NCBI RefSeq assembly: GCF_006704125.1
Contig: NZ_VIGH01000007.1
Location: 62,001 to 126,000, forward strand
Origin: Rhodococcus spelaei
GTDB taxonomy: Bacteria > Actinomycetota > Actinomycetes > Mycobacteriales > Mycobacteriaceae
Reading direction: 5' to 3'
Length of the DNA: 64,000 bases
In this document: piece by piece, positions 8,229-16,521 of the stretch
How the letters are laid out: every line of letters starts with the position of its first letter
Position numbering within the stretch: the stretch's first letter is position 1
Notes under the pieces: generated by a model
Database searches by the model: none
What the model saw: only the letters and a program-made list of their open reading frames with translations
What the model was told of the DNA's origin: nothing
Program-made: the position numbers and the translations under genes

Positions 8229-8256
8229 CTGGACACCTGTTTATCAAGGTGTCCAG
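8229..8256. promoter_or_regulatory. Inverted-repeat operator between LLM and SDR genes
   Basis: CTGGACACCT (8229-8238) and AGGTGTCCAG (8247-8256) are perfect 10-bp arms separated by 8 bp. The position between two divergent genes and the shape suggest a TetR-family operator. The regulator is not encoded next to it. Confidence 0.65.
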
Positions 8257-8294
8257 AAATGCCGCGAACAGACCGTCCGAGCGGAGCCGACGGC

Positions 8295-9200
8295 ATGACC
8301 GGCACCGATCTCGTTGGCCGGACTGCGCTGGTCACCGGCGCGAACTCGGGCCTCGGCCTGGAGACTGCCCGCGTCATCGCGGCTCGGGGCGGCCACGTTC
8401 TGCTCGGCTGCCGCAACGCCGACCGCGCCGACCGGGCCCAGGCCGACATCCTCGACTCCACCCCGGACGCGTCGGTGTCCGTGGTCCGCCTCGACCTCGC
8501 CGACCTCACACAGGTCCGGGAGGCCGCGCAACTTCTGCACGACACCCACGGCCGGTTGGACCTGCTGATCGCGAACGCCGGCGTGATGACCTCGGCACGC
8601 ACGGTGACCGCGGACGGCTTCGAGGCGGATCTCGGCACCAACTTCCTCGGACACTTCGCCCTGACCGGTCTGCTGCTCGACCTGCTCGACGCCGCCCCGG
8701 CGGCCCGCGTCGTCACCGTCGGAAGTGTCGCGCACCGGTTCGGCCGCATCCGGTTCGACGATCCGCAACTCGCGCAGCACTTCTCGGCATTTCGGGCGTA
8801 CGCGCAGTCGAAGCTCGCGCAGGTGATGTGCTTCCTCGCCCTGGACCGACGGCTGCGGGCTTCGGGATCCCGGACGATCTCCGTCGGCGCCCATCCAGGC
8901 GGTAGCCGGACTGCGGTCCTACGGGACCAGTCGGCGTTCCTCCAGTGGGGGATGCGACGCGAGCGACTGACGCGGTTGCTGGTTCAGGAGCCGCGCCTCG
9001 GCGCCTTGCCGGCACTGCACGCCGCGACCGCGGGCGACGTCGCGGGCGGCGACTACTTCGGCCCCGGTGGCCCACTCGAACTGACCGGTCCGCCGAGCCC
9101 GGCGAGGATCTCCCGCCGGGCCCGGGACCACGCGACCCAGGACAGGCTCTGGGCAATGGCCGAGGAACTGACCGGGGTCCGCTACGGGCGCATCTCGTAG
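8295..9200 (+). CDS. SDR family oxidoreductase (retinol dehydrogenase-like)
   Basis: Protein of 301 residues in the extended retinol-dehydrogenase/protochlorophyllide-reductase-like group of SDRs. It has the cofactor motif TGANSGLGLETA, a DVR-like acidic segment, NAGVM, and the active-site Ser in VTVGSVAHRFG with YAQSK as the Tyr/Lys pair. Mycobacterial relatives act on lipophilic alcohols and ketones. The ATG at 8295 has GGAG 9 bp upstream. An in-frame ATG at 8259 would abut the operator and is less likely. It is probably co-regulated with the divergent LLM gene. Confidence 0.88.
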   Translation: MTGTDLVGRTALVTGANSGLGLETARVIAARGGHVLLGCRNADRADRAQADILDSTPDASVSVVRLDLADLTQVREAAQLLHDTHGRLDLLIANAGVMTSARTVTADGFEADLGTNFLGHFALTGLLLDLLDAAPAARVVTVGSVAHRFGRIRFDDPQLAQHFSAFRAYAQSKLAQVMCFLALDRRLRASGSRTISVGAHPGGSRTAVLRDQSAFLQWGMRRERLTRLLVQEPRLGALPALHAATAGDVAGGDYFGPGGPLELTGPPSPARISRRARDHATQDRLWAMAEELTGVRYGRIS

Positions 9201-9248
9201 CGGTGACGTGCGACGACCCGATCCCGGGCTCGGCGTCGGCAGCGTCCG

Positions 9249-9737
9249 TCAGGAGACGACGAAGGTGCCGCGGCCCGGAACGTGCGGGAAGTTGGTGTCG
9301 ATCCGCACCTCGATCCGCCCGAGCCCGGTCGGGGCGGTCAACGGCACCCACGGGCCGTCCGTCGGCGACAACGGCGTGTTGTCACCGAGCGGCACCGGAA
9401 TCTGCGGGAAGGTTCCGCTCGCGCCGGTGTCGAGGTTCTGCCAGTGCACGGTGACGTCGACGCCGCAGTACACGCTCTGGAACGGGCTCGGCACGAACGT
9501 GAACTCCGGTCGCACCCAGATGGTCGGGTTCTGCCCACCGAAGAGCACCGCGGGGTCGTAGTGCGCGTCCACGGTCCCGACACAGCCGAGCGCCCCGCCG
9601 CCGAGCGTGTACGTGGGTGAGATCCCGACCGTGTCGGCCGACGACCCGGCCGAACACCCGGTCGACGCCGCGGCGGTGCCGCCCGTGAGTGACGCAGCCA
9701 CCGCAACCGACACCACAACTGCACGAGTAAGTTTCAT
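9249..9737 (-). CDS. Small secreted protein of unknown function
   Basis: 162-residue protein with a clear Sec signal peptide: charged MKLTR, a hydrophobic Val/Ala stretch and a probable cleavage after TAAA near residue 24. The mature part has three Cys, is rich in Pro, Thr and Val, and looks like an all-beta exported domain (for example TVHWQNLDTGASG and GRIEVRIDTNFPHVPG). I do not recognise the family. It starts 21 bp after the acyl-CoA dehydrogenase stop on the same strand, so they may be co-transcribed. Confidence 0.8.
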   Translation of the reverse strand: MKLTRAVVVSVAVAASLTGGTAAASTGCSAGSSADTVGISPTYTLGGGALGCVGTVDAHYDPAVLFGGQNPTIWVRPEFTFVPSPFQSVYCGVDVTVHWQNLDTGASGTFPQIPVPLGDNTPLSPTDGPWVPLTAPTGLGRIEVRIDTNFPHVPGRGTFVVS

Positions 9738-9758
9738 CGTCCCTGCCCCCAGCCGACG

Positions 9759-11504
9759 CTACGGCGTCATCTCGTACGCGCCATCGTAGGCGACCACCTG
9801 CTCCCACACCCGAGCGAACCGCTGCTCGTCGACCACCGGCTTGCGGATCGCGCCGAGCGCCCAGTCCTGCTGCGCCTGCGTGGACGACGACTTCCCGTGC
9901 AGGGCAACGGCGTAACCCGAGAAGTCACGCACCTGGAAGTCGAAGATCTGGTCGACGAGGTCGAGGCCCAGGCCGGTGTTCTCGGCCTGTTCGAGGATCA
10001 GTTGGCCGTACACGACGAGCGAGAACAGGTGGCCGACGTTGAGCATGAAGTCGAGGTCCTTCTGCTGCGCGGCATCCGGGGCGGCGGTGGTCAGCAGTTC
10101 CTTGAGGGCCTTCGCCTGCTCGTAGAAGCGGACCACGTTCGGCACGTCACCGAAGCGTTCGTAGACCTTGGTCCAGTCGTGGAAGCGAACCTTGGCCGCC
10201 CCGCGGGTGGGACCCTGATTCCAGAAGAACTCGTCGTCGGCGGCGTCACGCCGGGTGCCGACCTCGGGGTAGTCGGCGGGGTCGAACAGGTAGTTCGGCA
10301 TGAACTTCAGGACGAGGCCGACATTGACGTGCACCGTGCCCTCGAGTTTGGGCAACGTCCCGATGTACTGCGCGGCCTCGCGGAAGTAGGTGTTCTTCTC
10401 GTAGCCCTTGGCTGCGATGACGTCGTGCAGCATGCCCACGACCCTCTCACCCTCCGAGGTGACCTTGGACTTGGTCATCGGATTGAACAGCAGGTACCGA
10501 CGGTCGTCGAGGCCGGCGCTGCGGAAGTAGTCCACGGATCGGGCACTGAACTGCTTCATCGCGATCATGCGTGCGTAGGCGTCGACGAACGCGGCCCGCA
10601 CGTGCGCGAAGTCGGTGACCGGGTTGCCGTAGAGAATGCGGTTGTGCGCGTGGGTGATCGCCTCGTAGAAGGCGTGCTCTGTCATACCGATCGAACCGGT
10701 GCAGAGGTTGAACTTGCCGACGTTGACGGTGTTGAGCGCGGCCTCGAATGCCTGGACACCGGTGTGCAGGATGTCCTCGTCGCGCACCGGGTAGTTCTCG
10801 AGCCGGAAGGTACTGACGTACATCTGGCCGCGCAGGACGTTGTCGACCAGGTGATAGGCGGGGTGCGAGCTGTCGGCGACGAAGAAGACGTAGCCGTCGG
10901 GGCCGTCGACGTCGGGGCGCCGGCCGAAGACCGAAACCATGCCTGCCACATTGCCGTTACCGATGTAGTACTTCTCCCCCGTCGCCCGGAACGCCACGGC
11001 GGAGTCGTCGGCGGATGCCGGGGTCAGCAGCATGTCCGTCGAGTACACGTCGGCGCCGTGCTCGCGTTCGGAGAGCCCGAAGGCCATGACACCGCCGTCG
11101 GACAGTTCGCGCGCGGCCCGCTCCTTCGCGAGGGTGTTGTCGCTCATCCAGATCGGCCCGAGCCCGAGGATGGTGACCTGCCAGGCGTACCAGTAGGCCA
11201 GGCCGTAGAAACCGAGGATCTCGCTGAGTGCCGCGTTGCGGGCGGCGTCCCAGCGCCGGTTCGGGTCGCCGCCGGCACACTCGGCGGGCGTCTGGAACGT
11301 CGCGAAGAGCTTCTCGTCGCGGACGAAGTCGAGGAAGTCGGAGACCCACTCCGCCTCCAGGTCGTCCTGCAGCAGGCGACGCTTACCGCGGTTCTCGAAC
11401 CAGTCGATGGTCGCGCGCAGCAGACGCCGCGTTTCGGGGTCGAAGTCCTTGGGGTCGTAGGTGTTCGGGTTGAACAGCAGTCCAGCTTGATCCGTCACGG
11501 CCAC
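9759..11504 (-). CDS. Acyl-CoA dehydrogenase family protein
   Basis: 581-residue acyl-CoA dehydrogenase-like flavoprotein. It shows the mid-domain flavin and substrate segments (MAFGLSEREHGADVYST and KYYIGNGNVAGM) and long C-terminal helices (SIGMTEHAFYEAITHAHNR). It is longer than typical 380-residue enzymes and belongs to the large, divergent actinobacterial group. It probably acts on a branched or steroid/terpenoid-type acyl substrate, although this is inference. The ATG at 11504 has no strong ribosome site. It is divergent from the MpaB-P450 operon, which may supply related oxidised substrates. Confidence 0.85.
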   Translation of the reverse strand: MAVTDQAGLLFNPNTYDPKDFDPETRRLLRATIDWFENRGKRRLLQDDLEAEWVSDFLDFVRDEKLFATFQTPAECAGGDPNRRWDAARNAALSEILGFYGLAYWYAWQVTILGLGPIWMSDNTLAKERAARELSDGGVMAFGLSEREHGADVYSTDMLLTPASADDSAVAFRATGEKYYIGNGNVAGMVSVFGRRPDVDGPDGYVFFVADSSHPAYHLVDNVLRGQMYVSTFRLENYPVRDEDILHTGVQAFEAALNTVNVGKFNLCTGSIGMTEHAFYEAITHAHNRILYGNPVTDFAHVRAAFVDAYARMIAMKQFSARSVDYFRSAGLDDRRYLLFNPMTKSKVTSEGERVVGMLHDVIAAKGYEKNTYFREAAQYIGTLPKLEGTVHVNVGLVLKFMPNYLFDPADYPEVGTRRDAADDEFFWNQGPTRGAAKVRFHDWTKVYERFGDVPNVVRFYEQAKALKELLTTAAPDAAQQKDLDFMLNVGHLFSLVVYGQLILEQAENTGLGLDLVDQIFDFQVRDFSGYAVALHGKSSSTQAQQDWALGAIRKPVVDEQRFARVWEQVVAYDGAYEMTP

Positions 11505-11655
11505 GCCTTTCGTCGAAGTACCCCCTCAACTTACCAGCGAGTAACTTTCGCGTGAAGGGCTTGGCAACCAGGCACTCGTCCGGCGGAGCGCGCTGACGAC
11601 CTCCACCGGAAATCGACATGAACCCTTGTGGAATCACCACGCCCGGCCTAGCCTC

Positions 11656-11681
11656 TGGAACAGAGACACAGTTTTGTTCCA
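11656..11681. promoter_or_regulatory. Inverted repeat in the promoter of the MpaB-P450 operon
   Basis: TGGAACA (11656-11662) and TGTTCCA (11675-11681) form a perfect spaced palindrome with 12 bp between arms, in the 245-bp divergent region. It is a candidate site for the TetR regulator encoded in the operon. The rest of 11505-11749 shows nothing else I can assign. Confidence 0.5.
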
Positions 11682-11749
11682 ATGTTCGCCGAGTTGTTTC
11701 GATCTCCATCGCCGGGTCGTGACCCGACGTGACGACCGGAGGGTTGCCC

Positions 11750-12706
11750 ATGACGCCAGTGCCCGAGACCACCGACCGCGACGTTGCTGTACGGGTGGGA
11801 TTCGACGAGGGCATCCGCGAAGCGCTGCCGATGCCGGTCGACGACGACGCCGCCGACCTGGTGGTCCCGCTCGGCCCGGACTCGCTGGTGTGGAAGTTCT
11901 ACGGCGACGTTCGCGGACTGCTCGGATTCCAGCGGCTCGCCGGCACCGAGAACTGCATCGAGCAACTCGGCAAGGCCGTCGAGGACCACTCGGTGATCTT
12001 CGCCGACACACTCGGCCGCGCGAAGCGCAGCGGACCGCCGATCATGAAGACCGTCTACAGCGAGGATCCGCACGCGTGGGGCCGCACGATCCGGGACTTC
12101 CACAAGCCGATCAAGGGCACGATCGCCGACGGGTCGCGCTACCACGCCCTCAATCCGGAACTGTTCTACTGGGCGCACGCCACTTTCGTCGACCAGGTCC
12201 TCTACGTCACCGACACGTTCGTCCGCCGGCTGTCCGACGCCGAGAAGGAGCAGATCTTCGAGGAGAGCAAGGCCTGGTACCGGCTGTACGGCGTGAGTGA
12301 CCGCAGCCAGCCACAGACCTACGCCGAGTTCGTCGAGTACTGGGACGGCATGCTCGACCGGTTCGTCGCGACGAAGACGATCGTGTACGCGACCGGGTAC
12401 ATCCGGAAGGGCATCCCGGGACCGCGCCGGATCCCGCGGCCGGTCTGGGCAGTCGTGTCCGCTCCCCTGAACGCCTTCACCCGGACCGTGGTCGTCGGCA
12501 CCGTCCCACCGCAGATGCGCGAGGTGTGTGGCCTCGAATGGGATGCGAAGAAGGAGAAGCGGTTACAGCGCTTCGCTCGCGTGATGCGGGCACTGAACCC
12601 CGTATTCAACCGGCTGCCGATCAAGGCGCTGTACCTGCCGTGGGCGAGTGAGGCCTGGCAGCGGGTCGGCGTCGACCCGCGACGGCTGCACAACACTCCG
12701 GCCTGA
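11750..12706 (+). CDS. MpaB-family (DUF2236) oxygenase
   Basis: 318-residue protein of the DUF2236 family, which groups the fungal MpaB oxygenase and the latex-clearing heme oxygenase Lcp. The diagnostic region is seen at about residues 100-150 (FHKPIKG, then RYHALNPELFYWAHATFVDQ), containing the conserved His that in Lcp-type enzymes binds heme. Family members cleave C=C bonds oxidatively. The ATG at 11750 is preferred because GGAGGG lies 6 bp upstream; a GTG at 11729 is also in frame. It is the first gene of a six-gene same-strand block with a P450 next. Confidence 0.82.
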   Translation: MTPVPETTDRDVAVRVGFDEGIREALPMPVDDDAADLVVPLGPDSLVWKFYGDVRGLLGFQRLAGTENCIEQLGKAVEDHSVIFADTLGRAKRSGPPIMKTVYSEDPHAWGRTIRDFHKPIKGTIADGSRYHALNPELFYWAHATFVDQVLYVTDTFVRRLSDAEKEQIFEESKAWYRLYGVSDRSQPQTYAEFVEYWDGMLDRFVATKTIVYATGYIRKGIPGPRRIPRPVWAVVSAPLNAFTRTVVVGTVPPQMREVCGLEWDAKKEKRLQRFARVMRALNPVFNRLPIKALYLPWASEAWQRVGVDPRRLHNTPA

Positions 12707-12747
12707 CCATCGAACGATCCGCGTCGACCGACAAACCAGGAGTTCCC

Positions 12748-14118
12748 ATGCGTCGCAAGCAGTTGGCCACGGTTCCGGCGGGAAGTGGTCTCGAACCGAT
12801 TCACGGAACCGGCGATCCGGGCGTGCTCGAAGTGCTCCGGTTCTTCCGGGATCCGATCACGATGGTCGCCAAGCGTCGCGCCTCGTACGGCGACATCACC
12901 TACATCAACTCGTTCGGCCTCAAGTTCGTGATCCCCCTGAACGCCGACGGGTGCGAGGCCGTCGCGATGAACCGGGAGAAGGCGTTCGCGAACGAGCCGG
13001 CGTGGGGATTCCTGATCGGGTCGTTCTTCCGTCGCGGCATCATGCTGATGGACTTCGAGGAACACCGGTACCACCGGCGAATCATGCAGCAGGCCTTCAC
13101 CAACACCCACCTCAAGGGCTACCTGCAGGACATGCAGCCGATGCTCGCCGACCGGGTGGCCCACCTGCCGGTCGGCGACAACGTCGCCTCCAACGGCACC
13201 GCCGACGACGTGCGACTGCTCGACGAATTCAAGCAGGTGACTCTCGACCTGGCGCTGGAGATCTTCCTCGGCCTGGATCTGCCGCGCGCGGAGGCCGACC
13301 GGATCAACAAGGCGTTCGTCGACTGCGTCGGCGCCGGACTGTCGATCATCCGCAAGAACATCCCGGGCACCCGCTGGGCTCGCGGCCTGGCCGGTCGCAA
13401 GGTGCTCGAGGATTTCTTCTACGAGCACCTGCCGGCCAAACGCGCCACCGCGACCCCCGACCTGTTCTCGGTGCTGTGTCACGCCCAATCGGACGAGGGG
13501 CACACGTTCACCGACGAGGACGTCGTCAATCACATGATCTTCGTGCTGATGGCCGCGCACGACACCTCGACCATCACGCTGACCACGATGGCGTACTACA
13601 TGGCCCGGTACCCGCAGTGGCAGGAGAAGGCCCGCGAGCAGTCGCGGACGCTGCCACCCGAGATCTCCTACGACACACTCGACGAGTTCACGGTCCTCGA
13701 CCGGATCATGAAGGAGTCGTTGCGGTTGAACGCCCCGGTGCCCGGACTCCCTCGGCGCGCGATCGAGGACACCGAGATCTGCGGGCACTACATCCCCAAG
13801 GGCACCTACGTCGCCGCGATCGGCCTGGTCAATCACCACAACCCCGCGCTGTGGTCCGATCCCGAGCGCTTCGACCCCGACCGTTTCACCAAGGAACGCG
13901 CCGAGGACAAGGTCCACCGCTACGCCTGGATGCCGTTCGGTGGCGGAGTGCACAAGTGCATCGGCCTGTACTTCGCACAGATGGAGATCAAGACGATCAT
14001 GCACAATCTGCTGCTGCGCTACGAATGGTCGGTACCGGAGGACTACCGCTGGGAACTCGACAACTCCACGCTGCCAGTGCCGAAGGACCGCCTCCCCGTG
14101 CGCATGCGCGCGCTGTAG
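12748..14118 (+). CDS. Cytochrome P450
   Basis: 456-residue P450 with all signatures: I-helix AAHDTST (oxygen activation, about 269-275), K-helix ExxR in KESLR (Glu323-Arg326), a PERF-like DPERFDPDRF, and the heme loop FGGGVHKCIG with the thiolate Cys404. No transmembrane anchor is seen, so it is a soluble bacterial enzyme that needs external ferredoxin and reductase, neither of which is encoded nearby. The ATG at 12748 follows AGGAG. Sitting between an MpaB oxygenase and a TetR, it probably hydroxylates a lipid or terpenoid substrate that the later genes oxidise further. Subfamily not assigned. Confidence 0.92.
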   Translation: MRRKQLATVPAGSGLEPIHGTGDPGVLEVLRFFRDPITMVAKRRASYGDITYINSFGLKFVIPLNADGCEAVAMNREKAFANEPAWGFLIGSFFRRGIMLMDFEEHRYHRRIMQQAFTNTHLKGYLQDMQPMLADRVAHLPVGDNVASNGTADDVRLLDEFKQVTLDLALEIFLGLDLPRAEADRINKAFVDCVGAGLSIIRKNIPGTRWARGLAGRKVLEDFFYEHLPAKRATATPDLFSVLCHAQSDEGHTFTDEDVVNHMIFVLMAAHDTSTITLTTMAYYMARYPQWQEKAREQSRTLPPEISYDTLDEFTVLDRIMKESLRLNAPVPGLPRRAIEDTEICGHYIPKGTYVAAIGLVNHHNPALWSDPERFDPDRFTKERAEDKVHRYAWMPFGGGVHKCIGLYFAQMEIKTIMHNLLLRYEWSVPEDYRWELDNSTLPVPKDRLPVRMRAL

Positions 14119-14179
14119 GCGGACAGCGACGTGCGAGACAGACCAGGATCGCCCACCGAGCCGGCAGGCGGCGACCGAT

Positions 14180-14905
14180 ATGCTTCCCCTGATGCCCACC
14201 CCATCCGATCGCACCACGACGTCCTCGCCGCCGGAGACGGCGATGCTCGACGCGGCGCGGGAAGAGTTCGAGCGGTACGGGATCCGGCGCACCAACATGG
14301 ACGACATCGCCCGCCGGGCGGGTATCTCGCGCAGCACTCTCTACCGCCGGTTCCCGAACAAGGACGCGCTTGTCGAGATGCTGGTGCTGCGGGAGTCGGC
14401 GATGTTCTTCGCCGACCTCGACCGGGTGGCGACGGATCTGGACCCGCAACGCGCGGTGGTCGAGTGCTTCACCCGCGGGGTGCGGCTCGCGCAGGAGATG
14501 CCGCTCGTCCGCCGGGTTCTCGAGAGCGAGCCGGAGATGTTCCTCGGGTTGACCACCCGCACGGGCGGTGCGCCGATCACCCAGGCGGCGACGCAGGTCG
14601 CGGGCTCGCTACGGCGCAGCGGGGTCACCATGTCCGACGAAGACCTGCAGGCGGTCTCGGAGATCCTGATCCGGATCGCGCTGTCTCTGATGCTCAATCC
14701 ACAAGGGCAGCTGGATCTCTCGGATCCGGATGCGGTTCGGCAGTACGCCGAGCGGTACCTCGTCCGGCTGGTGTGGCGACCGGCGCCCGGCGCCGGTGAT
14801 TCACCCGAACCCCACGATCCACCACCGACCCCACGCGGTCGACGGCCGGACCCCACTGGGGCCGTGCTCCCCCATCCCTCGCGAGTGAGGAGACAACGAC
14901 TGTGA
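14180..14905 (+). CDS. TetR family transcriptional regulator
   Basis: 241-residue TetR-type repressor. The N-terminal helix-turn-helix is clear: AAREEFERYGIRRTNMDDIA followed by RRAGISRSTLYRRFPNKDAL. The C-terminal ligand domain is helical and ends with a Pro/Arg-rich tail of about 40 residues. The start at 14180 gives MLPLMPTPS; 14192 is an equally possible start. The gene is 61 bp after the P450 and overlaps the next gene by four bases (GTGA), so it is autoregulated within its own operon. The likely operator is the inverted repeat at 11656-11681. Confidence 0.9.
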   Translation: MLPLMPTPSDRTTTSSPPETAMLDAAREEFERYGIRRTNMDDIARRAGISRSTLYRRFPNKDALVEMLVLRESAMFFADLDRVATDLDPQRAVVECFTRGVRLAQEMPLVRRVLESEPEMFLGLTTRTGGAPITQAATQVAGSLRRSGVTMSDEDLQAVSEILIRIALSLMLNPQGQLDLSDPDAVRQYAERYLVRLVWRPAPGAGDSPEPHDPPPTPRGRRPDPTGAVLPHPSRVRRQRL

Positions 14906-16521
14906 CCTCCGTCCGTTCACCCGAGGTCGGCGATCCGCCTTCCGCCGACCACCCCCGTGCGGTCGATCCGGCTCTGATCCACACGCTCCGCACGCAACTT
15001 CCCCACACCGGCGCCCTGCGCCGGGCGGCGGCCCCGTTCACCGGGCAGCCGCTACCCGGTGTGCCCCAAGCGAATCCGGCTGCGGTTGCGGAGACTGCGC
15101 GGTCCGCGCGAGGGGCACAGGACTCGTGGGCACGGACCCCGATCCGGGAGCGTGAGGCAGTCGCGCGCCGCTTCGCGCGGGCCCTGATCGAGAACCACGA
15201 CCTGCTCTGCGACCTGATGCAGTGGGAGACGGGCAAGGCACGGGTCCACGCCGCGATCGAGGTGCAGGGAGTGATCTCGGTGGCCTCCTACTACGGCCGC
15301 ACCGGTGCCGAGCACTTGCGAGGGCGGCGCGCGCGCACCGCTGTTCCCGGGATCGTGTCCGCACGTGTCGGGTACCGACCGAAGGGCCTGGTCGGGGTGA
15401 TCGCCCCGTGGAACTATCCGCTGTTCCTCGCCGTCGGCGACGTGATCCCGGCACTGGTCGCCGGCAACGCGGTGCTGAGCAAAGCGGATTCCCAGGCACC
15501 GTGGACGCTGCTGCTGGCACGCAAACTGGCGGTCGAAGCCGGTCTGCCGCCGGCCGTCTGGCAGGTGGTGGCGGGTTCCGGAGCCGAGATAGGTTCCGCG
15601 GTGATCGACGCCGTCGACTACCTGTGCTTCACCGGATCCACCGCAACGGGGCGTGCGATCGCGCGGCAGTGTGCGGACCGTCTGATCGGGGCGTCCCTCG
15701 AACTGGGCGGCAAGAACCCGATGATCGTGTGCGCGGACGCCGATGTCGACGCCGCCGCGACCGGGGCGGTCCAGGCCTGCTTCTCCAACGCGGGACAGAT
15801 GTGCATCGGCGTCGAACGGATCTACGTCCACGAACGGGTGTACTCACAGTTCGTCGACGCCTTCGTCGGCCGTACCCGCCGGCTGCGACTCGGATCCGAC
15901 TACACGTACGCCACCGACATGGGATCGCTCACGTCGCGTCGCCAACTCGAGACCACCACCGCGCACGTCGAGGACGCCGTCGCCAAGGGCGCGACAGTGC
16001 TCACCGGCGGGCGCCCCCGTCCGGACGTCGGGCCGCTGTTCCACGACCCGACCGTGCTCGCCGACGTCACCGCCGCCATGACCGTGTACGCCGAGGAGAC
16101 ATTCGGCCCGGTGGTGTCGGTGTACCGGGTGGCCTCCGAGGACGAGGCCGTCCGGCTCGCGAACGAAGGCGAGTACGGCCTGAGCGCAAGCGTGTGGACG
16201 AAGGATCTGGGCCGGGGCCGGGCGCTCGCGCGGCTAATCGTCGCGGGAGCGGTCAACGTCAACGACGGGTACCTGTCGGCGATCGCCGCGCTCGGCGCTC
16301 CGATGGGCGGCATGCGATCCAGTGGGGTCGGGCGCAGGCACGGCCGCGAGGGGATCGTCCGCTACACCGAGTCGCAGACCGTCACCACCCAGCGCGTCCC
16401 GACTCCCTACCCCGACCGGATGCGTGCGGGACTGTTGCGCGTCATGAACTCGACCACCCGGCTGAAACTCGCACTTCCCAGTAGATTCTTTATGCCGCAA
16501 CCGTTCCGAGGACGCCGATGA
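14902..16521 (+). CDS. Succinate-semialdehyde dehydrogenase-like aldehyde dehydrogenase
   Basis: 539-residue NAD(P)-dependent aldehyde dehydrogenase, similar in layout to the GabD2 type of mycobacteria. It has APWNYPLFL, the glycine motif FTGSTATG, the general-base Glu in LELGGKNPM and the catalytic Cys in NAGQMCIGVER. The N-terminal extension (about 50 residues) and a basic C-terminal tail are longer than usual. In this operon the substrate is more likely a hydrophobic aldehyde produced by the P450 and oxygenase than succinate semialdehyde; the acyl-CoA ligase that follows would then activate the acid. The GTG start overlaps TetR by four bases. Confidence 0.88.
   Translation: MTSVRSPEVGDPPSADHPRAVDPALIHTLRTQLPHTGALRRAAAPFTGQPLPGVPQANPAAVAETARSARGAQDSWARTPIREREAVARRFARALIENHDLLCDLMQWETGKARVHAAIEVQGVISVASYYGRTGAEHLRGRRARTAVPGIVSARVGYRPKGLVGVIAPWNYPLFLAVGDVIPALVAGNAVLSKADSQAPWTLLLARKLAVEAGLPPAVWQVVAGSGAEIGSAVIDAVDYLCFTGSTATGRAIARQCADRLIGASLELGGKNPMIVCADADVDAAATGAVQACFSNAGQMCIGVERIYVHERVYSQFVDAFVGRTRRLRLGSDYTYATDMGSLTSRRQLETTTAHVEDAVAKGATVLTGGRPRPDVGPLFHDPTVLADVTAAMTVYAEETFGPVVSVYRVASEDEAVRLANEGEYGLSASVWTKDLGRGRALARLIVAGAVNVNDGYLSAIAALGAPMGGMRSSGVGRRHGREGIVRYTESQTVTTQRVPTPYPDRMRAGLLRVMNSTTRLKLALPSRFFMPQPFRGRR

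Noticed and set aside
8131-8294. Longer N-terminus for the SDR at 8295
   Set aside because: The upstream residues overlap the divergent LLM start and operator and do not resemble an SDR N-terminus.
9897-11555. A 552-residue open frame on the plus strand
   Set aside because: It is the antisense of the acyl-CoA dehydrogenase, with shadow composition and no motif.
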